From Flammula alnicola (lineage: Eukaryota > Basidiomycota > Agaricomycetes > Agaricales > Strophariaceae), in the NCBI GenBank assembly GCA_015499995.1, contig JADNRV010000202.1, positions 1-64,000 of the forward strand: a stretch of 64,000 nt of DNA. Direction: 5' to 3'. Shown piece by piece: positions 58,218-64,000 of this stretch. The first letter of the stretch is position 1. Each line of letters opens with the position of its first letter. The notes under the pieces are model-generated. The model saw only the letters and a list, made by a program, of their open reading frames with translations, did no database searches and was not told where the DNA came from. Position numbers and translations under genes: made by a program.

Positions 58218-60722
58218 ATGGCTGCATCCCCAATATCCCTGCCCAGCATCCATGAGATGTTTCCCGGTATGTCTTTCTCCTCTATCATCCCTCCTCACCT
58301 AACCCCCTTTGTTCTAGACCATCTCATGACGCGAGTATGTCTTTTTCATCCTCTTGTCTATGCCTTCACTCACCTTTTCTCAGTCCTCAGGGCCTCTTCA
58401 CCACCATGCACCCCACTCACGGTCGCACGACTCGTCCTACCCGAAGCCTAACACAGAGTCCGCACGGAAACGCCCCTCTCTCTCCTCCGTCTCGCCTTCT
58501 TCCTCGCACCCGCACGTGTATGCCTACAACGTCCTGCGCTCCGACCCCGCCAGCGCTTCCTTGCAACACATCACCTCCAGCGCGACCCTCCCCAACCGCC
58601 CCGCCAACCCCCAGCAGCTGGGCACCAACTCGGTCGTTGCCAGTGGCTCGTCCCCTGCCTTTCGCGTCTCTGTCTCTGCGTCAGGGTCCGCGACTGCCGC
58701 GGCCGAGGTGAAGCTCACAACGTCATTGCCACTGCGCAGTGATACTACTACTATTCATCGGGATATGCGGCTCCGAGATGCCGCGCAGCATCACCACCAA
58801 CAGTACCCTATAACGCCAACGACGCCCTCCTCCGCCAACAGCAGCATCCCACACGCTCGGTACCCCCCTTCGCGCCGCGCCTCGTTCGGTGACAACCATA
58901 TCACCGTCGACCCGCGCAACCCGTCCATCATATCTTTCCCCGTCGCCCGCCCCTCCACATCCGCGTCCCTGTCCAGGAAGCTCTCTGCCGGCCTGGACTT
59001 GAACGCCGCTAACGATCGGGGGCGGGCAAGCGATGACGATGAGGATCAAGACCAGGAGGAGGACGGGGACGAAGAGGGCCACAGCCACGGCGAGGGCAAT
59101 AACGGGAAGAAACACGTCTGCCCGACGTGCGCCAAGAGGTTTAATCGGCCGAGCAGTTTGAGGATCCATGTTAATACGCATACGGGTGCTACGCGTGAGT
59201 GTTCTTTTCTTTTCTGCCTTTCTTTTCTGTCTTTCTTTTCTGTCTTTCTTTTATGTGTTTTCACCCTTTTTTCTCCGAGCCCAAATTTTCATTCATCCAA
59301 ACCTATCTTTTTCCATCCTCTCGCTCCCGCTAACGCATACACTAACTACCCACTTCCCCTCTTCCCTTCCACAAAATAATAGCATTCCGCTGCCCATGGC
59401 CGAACTGCGGCCGCGAATTCAACGTCAACTCGAACATGCGGCGGCACTACAGGAACCACACCACCCCGGGGCTCTCGCGCTCGCACTCGTCTTCTACCAC
59501 CAATGCCCATGCCAGTGCCAGTGCCACCCATGTTCCGGGCCAGCACCAGCAGCCGCGCGGGCAGCAGAGAGTCCAGGGACAGCACGGGCAGATGGCGTCG
59601 GGCGGCGATGGGCGAAGGAAGAGGCGCAGGCTCAGCGCGCCGGCGGGGTATGAGTATGCGCATGAGTATGAGCATGGGCTTGGGTATGCGGTGGGGTCGT
59701 TCCAGCACCAGCAACACCAGCAACACCACACTCAACAACACCATGGGTACCAGCAGCAGCAGCAGCGCACGACGCTCCGTGCGGACCAGGTACCTGCCTC
59801 GTCCGTGCGCCATGCGCCTCCTCCGCCTCTACCTCCACCTGCGCCTCCACAGCACCCGTCTTTGTCTGCAGCGGCGCATCACCACCATGCGCATCCCAAT
59901 TCGTCTTCGATGTATCTTCAGCAGCATCAGCAGAGTTCGCGTCCCTATTATCCTCACCCCCACCCCCACCCCCACCCGCACCACTACCAGTCGAGCCAGA
60001 GCCAGAACCAGCGCCAGGCGAGCCCGTACCGCCGCCCGCACGCACACACCGTCGTCGGCGCGATGATGCCGTCCCCGCCGATCACGAGCGTGTCTGTGAC
60101 GAGCGCCAGTGGGTCGTCGTCCGAGGGCGAGGGCGAGGGTGAGGGCGAGGAGGGGGATGGGGGTGGGATGATTTCGGAGGAGGACGAGGAGGAGGCGTGT
60201 TATAGACGTCCTCGTCCTCATCGAGCAAACGCAAAGGAGCGAGAGTACGATGATGATGATGAATACGAATACGACGCATACCCCCACCCCCACCGCCCCG
60301 CGCGGCGGCGCGAGTACGGCTCGCTGCCGCTGCCGGAGGGGGAGGGGGAGGAGGGGGGGTATCGTCCATACGCGCCGAGCGTGCGGTCCCGCCAACAACA
60401 ACAACAACACGAGGAGAAGTACAAGAAGAAGTACACCGCGCACCGCCCGCTCACGCCCGGCTCGAGCTTCCACTCGTCGTCGCCGTCGCCGTCGATGTCG
60501 CCCCCGCCTTTGCCTTTGCCGGTGGCGGTGGCGGTGGGGGGGCTGAGTCCGAGTCCGAGGAGTCCGGCGAGTCCGGCTGCGCCTGCCAACACCAGCGCGA
60601 AGTACAGCGCGTCGACGCCGTACGTGCATAGTTTGGCGGACGCACGGGTGTCGACGACGCTCCGGCCTGCGTTCCACGGCGCAAGCGCGAGGGAGAGAGA
60701 GGCGGATGGGCGGCGGTGGTAG
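58218..60722 (+). CDS. C2H2 zinc-finger transcription factor (738 aa, four exons)
   Basis: Exons 58218-58266, 58318-58334 (17 nt), 58384-59194 and 59383-60722; phases agree at all three GT-AG introns. The protein starts MAASPISLPSIHEMFPDHLM. Two tandem C2H2 fingers stand near residues 275-325: CPTCAKRFNRPSSLRIHVNTH and CPWPNCGREFNVNSNMRRHY-RNH, separated by the TGATPF linker. The third intron lies in that linker. An acidic stretch (DDDEDQDQEEDGDEEGH) precedes the fingers, and a basic nuclear-localisation-like GRRKRRRLS follows. The long C-terminal part is low in complexity (poly-Gln, poly-His, HPHPHP, EGEGEGE, poly-Pro). It is most likely a nuclear DNA-binding regulator; the targets are unknown. 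Confidence 0.88.
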
Positions 60723-61157
60723 AGTCGGTTTGGTTGGTTGAGTTTTGGACGAGTTTTTTGGTTGAGAGAGTGTTTTCTTGGGCTGTTGCCTCTTTTTTTG
60801 GCTGCTTTTTCTTGTCGTGATAATGATGACCCGACATTGTCGGCCGTGAGGAGGAGAGGAGAGGAGAGGATGTTTCTTGCTGTTGTTCTTGTTTCCTGCT
60901 CTTGCTCTTGCTGTCGTCGTCGTCGTGTTTTCTTGCACCACTACCACCACTACCACTATGTTACGCCACTACCACCCTACACCCCATACCACCACCACTG
61001 CATACACGCACGCAATGTTAATTTATTAACCAATCCTACCCAACCTTACATGTCCTTTTTATTATTCGTACGTACGTACGACAAAATGTCTTTATAAATT
61101 TTTTGTATTCTTGGAACACGAGTTCTCATTTGTAGCTTTATTCGTATGTTCGTCGTT
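60723..61157. other. 3' flank of the C2H2 gene
   Basis: T-rich and CCACCA-rich sequence without a coding frame of interest; it probably contains the 3' untranslated region. A GTACGTACGTACG run is at about 61070-61080. Confidence 0.3.
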
Positions 61158-61499
61158 GGCTTGTTGCAATTCATTGATTTTGATTTGCTTTCGGTAATCG
61201 TATGTATTTGAAGAAGGACTGTTATGTTATACTTGAAGCGCTCGAAGCTTGAAGCTTGAAGATGCATATGTTTTCTGGACGTTTGCTTTCGATTCTACAT
61301 AGCTGTGCTATGCGTATATCGATCGACATAACACGGCTTGTTGCAATTCGGCTTATTGATTTGCTTTTCGTTAATCGTATGTACTCGAAGGCAGATTGTT
61401 AGACTTGGAGCGCCCAAAGTTTGAAGCTTGAAGCTTGAAGATGTGTGCTGGGTGTTTTCTTTTCGAGTCTACGCGGCTGTGCTATGCGTATATCGATAA
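61158..61499 (+). repeat. 177-bp tandem duplication
   Basis: GGCTTGTTGCAATTC begins both copies (61158 and 61335). Both contain TTAATCGTATGTA/GTAATCGTATGTA, an (AAGCTTG)n run and TGTGCTATGCGTATATCGAT at the end. The copies differ by scattered substitutions. Confidence 0.7.
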
Positions 61500-64000
61500 A
61501 CTGTAACCTCTTCGTTACACGTTCTCATACACCTATGGTACCCTCGGTTTTCCTTTGGAAAGATTTGGGCTTGGTGCTTTGCGAAAGCTTCAAGTTGATA
61601 TGTACGTACTTGGGACGTGTGTACCTCGCATGTATGTAATTCCCGTGAAATACCAAATAATTGGGCGTTCATGCAGAGGTTTGAAATCTGAAATGCGCAC
61701 ACGGCTAAGTCTCTTAAGTGGAGTACTTACTGAAAGGAGGCGAGTTGACTCTGCGTGGACATGTAGAATTAGAGTACTGTATACGCAGTGTACTTTGTTT
61801 GTTTGATTGAGGATTGGGTAATCGCGGACTGGAAGGTAAAACGGTAACCTTTCGAGCGTTGCAATGCCATTAATATTAATATCAAGGTCGTGTACCATTA
61901 TCATTAACCTCCACCGTGCGGGCGATTTCTATGTCGACTCAATTGCAACCCCCTTCCGCAATCACATCCAATAAACTCCTCAAGGGAGCAGGCTGCATCA
62001 TGGCCTCTGAATCCAACGCGGCGGCGCATTTACGGGGAACAGATCCCTGCTTAATAAATTTACCCATCCTTGAAGTTCCTTATAATTGCTACTTCGAACC
62101 TCGGCTCATGGGCATGCTTATTTACTCGTACAATTACTCCAAGAGAAGTGGTCGAAACACTAGCTCAAGGGTACTCACTTCATGCAATGGCGTCCAACCA
62201 ACCAAGTGCCTGTGCATGAATGCAACTCAACTCTCTACCGCGATCATCTCCAAGTGAGAGACTAGGGATATGGCTATAGAAATGAAATACATAGCCTAGA
62301 TTAGCTTGTCTCGCTCTCGAGTCGACTCAGGTTAATGATGCCAACCTTGATGCTAGATTTTGCACGAAAATTAAAGCAGCTTGATCTCCTATTTCTCTAC
62401 TAGAAATAACTGGGCTAACCGTGATGCCCTAGGGACGTCGCTACGCACTCGCCATCACTCCATGGCGCTGAATCACCCCGTACAATGCCAGCGGACTCGG
62501 GTGTTTTGTTGACTGTTGCGCCACATGTTTGGCTTCGCGTAGCCCCTCTCTCCGTGAACCTGTTAAGAACACACACAGCATCTGCCATTTGAACACGATC
62601 TGAACAATCAAAAGCTGTCGATACGTGGCTGAAAAGGAGCTACGCTACCAAGCAGACCCTATCGTAGTTGATATCTTGGAAGGGGCCTTTCTCCTGGTGA
62701 GGCCGGGGTAATTATAAAAAGATGCGCCTTGTGGACGCGCGGGACACTTGCGGGTATGAAGGCGATCCCTTGCATCATGATTTCTTGAAGGAGATAATGT
62801 CGTAGATCTATCTAGTCTGGGGCAAACCCTTTCGGTATAAACGCTGACTACAGTCTAATCTCATAAAAACACGGAAGTTGTACCCGGATTATTAAGCTCG
62901 GTCGTGATTATCATCAGTGCCGGCATGAAGGGGAAAACATGAGAGCTTTGTGCAATATGGAAAAAAGAATGAACAATGGGTTTGACAGATACCATTGGTG
63001 TTGGCGTGAATCGCGGGATTCCGTCTACTCCTTCCATATCCATCATGACAGCTCGGCGCCGCCAATATTATTGAGCCATGGCCACTGGAGCTTGGCCACG
63101 GGACACATGGAAGTTGTGTCTGTGGGCGCTGTGTTCGACTGATAGAATGAAAGAAGGTTTCATGTTTGTAAAAGTCGTCCACTGGCTATTTTCAGGTTTC
63201 TTCTCGACTCTCACGTCGACGCTGTTAGTCCTCCGCCGGATGTGTCACGCCGCGGACCTTGCTGAGTATCAACGAAATCCAAATTGGGGAACGCGCCACA
63301 TCCACAGCGCTCGTCGATCGTGACTGTAGACTACGAAAAATGGAGGTAGAATGGTTTTCGGACGTGTGAGAAGCCAAGTTATCCAAGTAGACTCTTCCCA
63401 TTCGTTTTGTATCCGCATGTGAACGTGGAGAGGACGTGTATTCCCAAACGAGGGTCGGTTTCTTAACCGTGGGCCGATCGGTAATTATATCGGACGATCC
63501 GTCTTTGGCGCCTTACATTGGTGAGCGATATTTATAGTCAAGCTTAACGCGAAATGTGACTTGTGAGAGGATACGTGCATGCTGAAGTAACGCGAGAAGT
63601 CTGCATTTCTCTTTGTGCATTATTTAGGAGTTGTGTCTCCCAGACTTGCTTACACCCGCAGAGAGCGGAGTAGACTTTCTCGAAAATTCATAGGACCTGG
63701 TTAATCCATCACCTTCCACGTACAAGTTAAAGTTAAACTTCAGAATCCAGGTGGAAAGCACTACTCGTACTTAGACACCGACGTGGTCCAGAAGCCCGCC
63801 ATCCAGAGCATCAATCAGCAGAAGGCCCAAGTGGCGATCTGACGCACGGCGCCACAACGTAGCTTTAAGTCGCCGTATCGTTGGATACAAGCTTCGATCG
63901 GCGTTATAGACGGTAACGTGAAGCGGTTATGCTGCTTAAGTGACTTGATTTATACACGTTTATTTACTTTGTTCTTGCTGATAATAATCGAAAGTAGAAA
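61500..64000. other. No supported gene to the end of the window
   Basis: Only frames below 115 codons occur, none recognisable. Overlapping frames at 62860-63180 on both strands include no domain. There is no tRNA, inverted-repeat element or telomeric repeat. Confidence 0.3.

Noticed and set aside
59829..60956. A 375-codon frame on the minus strand opposite the C2H2 gene
   Set aside because: It is extremely Arg/Val-rich, produced by the GC-rich low-complexity codons of the sense strand, with no domain.

Overview
This window looks like nuclear DNA of a filamentous basidiomycete, most likely an agaricomycete. The evidence is: dense short spliceosomal introns of about 50-60 bases with GTNNGT...YAG signals; a split tRNA-Ser; Agaricomycete-typical families (NACHT-WD40 NLR, DUF6534 and DUF6593 proteins, F-box/leucine-rich proteins); and many non-autonomous DNA transposons. 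There are no bacterial-type operons, Shine-Dalgarno sites or CRISPR arrays. All family names come from recognising protein motifs by eye; no database was searched.

Region by region. 0-2.6 kb: a tRNA-Ser(CGA) with an intron, then a decayed F-box gene interrupted by a 515-bp hAT-like miniature element with an 8-bp target duplication. 2.8-4.0 kb: an intact four-exon MYND zinc-finger gene on the minus strand. 4.3-5.4 kb: an inverted-repeat element. 7.2-11.6 kb: a second F-box/LRR gene on the minus strand, split into two halves by a 3.0-kb terminal-inverted-repeat element that carries a partial copy of the proteasome ubiquitin receptor Rpn10. 13.5-17 kb: an AACTTG-rich element, a small two-exon orphan gene and a second hAT-like miniature element. 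17.6-25 kb: a graveyard of broken conserved genes (importin-beta, a BCAS3-type propeller protein), one intact small orphan gene, and a 270-bp tandem array with exon-like segments. 25.4-30.1 kb: a five-exon NLR with an N-terminal helical domain, NACHT and 11 almost identical WD40 repeats. 30.6-35 kb: broken fragments of a BRCT protein and an NHP6-type HMG protein, a membrane-anchored orphan and a frame-shifted DUF6593 gene. 35.2-37.3 kb: an intact 12-exon METTL16-type RNA m6A methyltransferase gene. 37.6-43.8 kb: a tandem duplication carrying a DUF6534 seven-helix gene; the second copy is decayed and holds a hAT-like insertion. 45.2-50.3 kb: intact MDM35 and an HAD-family (HDHD2-like) phosphatase, with an unresolved reading region between them. 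50-58 kb: mostly non-coding, with possible C2-domain remnants. 58.2-60.7 kb: a C2H2 transcription-factor gene, followed by a non-coding end.

The conserved genes that appear intact (MYND, METTL16, MDM35, HDHD2-like, C2H2) are unrelated in function and form no pathway or cluster. The accessory parts are dominated by self/non-self type genes (F-box, NLR) and transposon-driven gene breakage and fragment capture. The strongest unusual signals are the Rpn10-carrying element inside the F-box gene, the homogenised WD40 array of the NLR, an 11-nt microexon in METTL16, and the filled/empty insertion site visible between the two DUF6534 copies.
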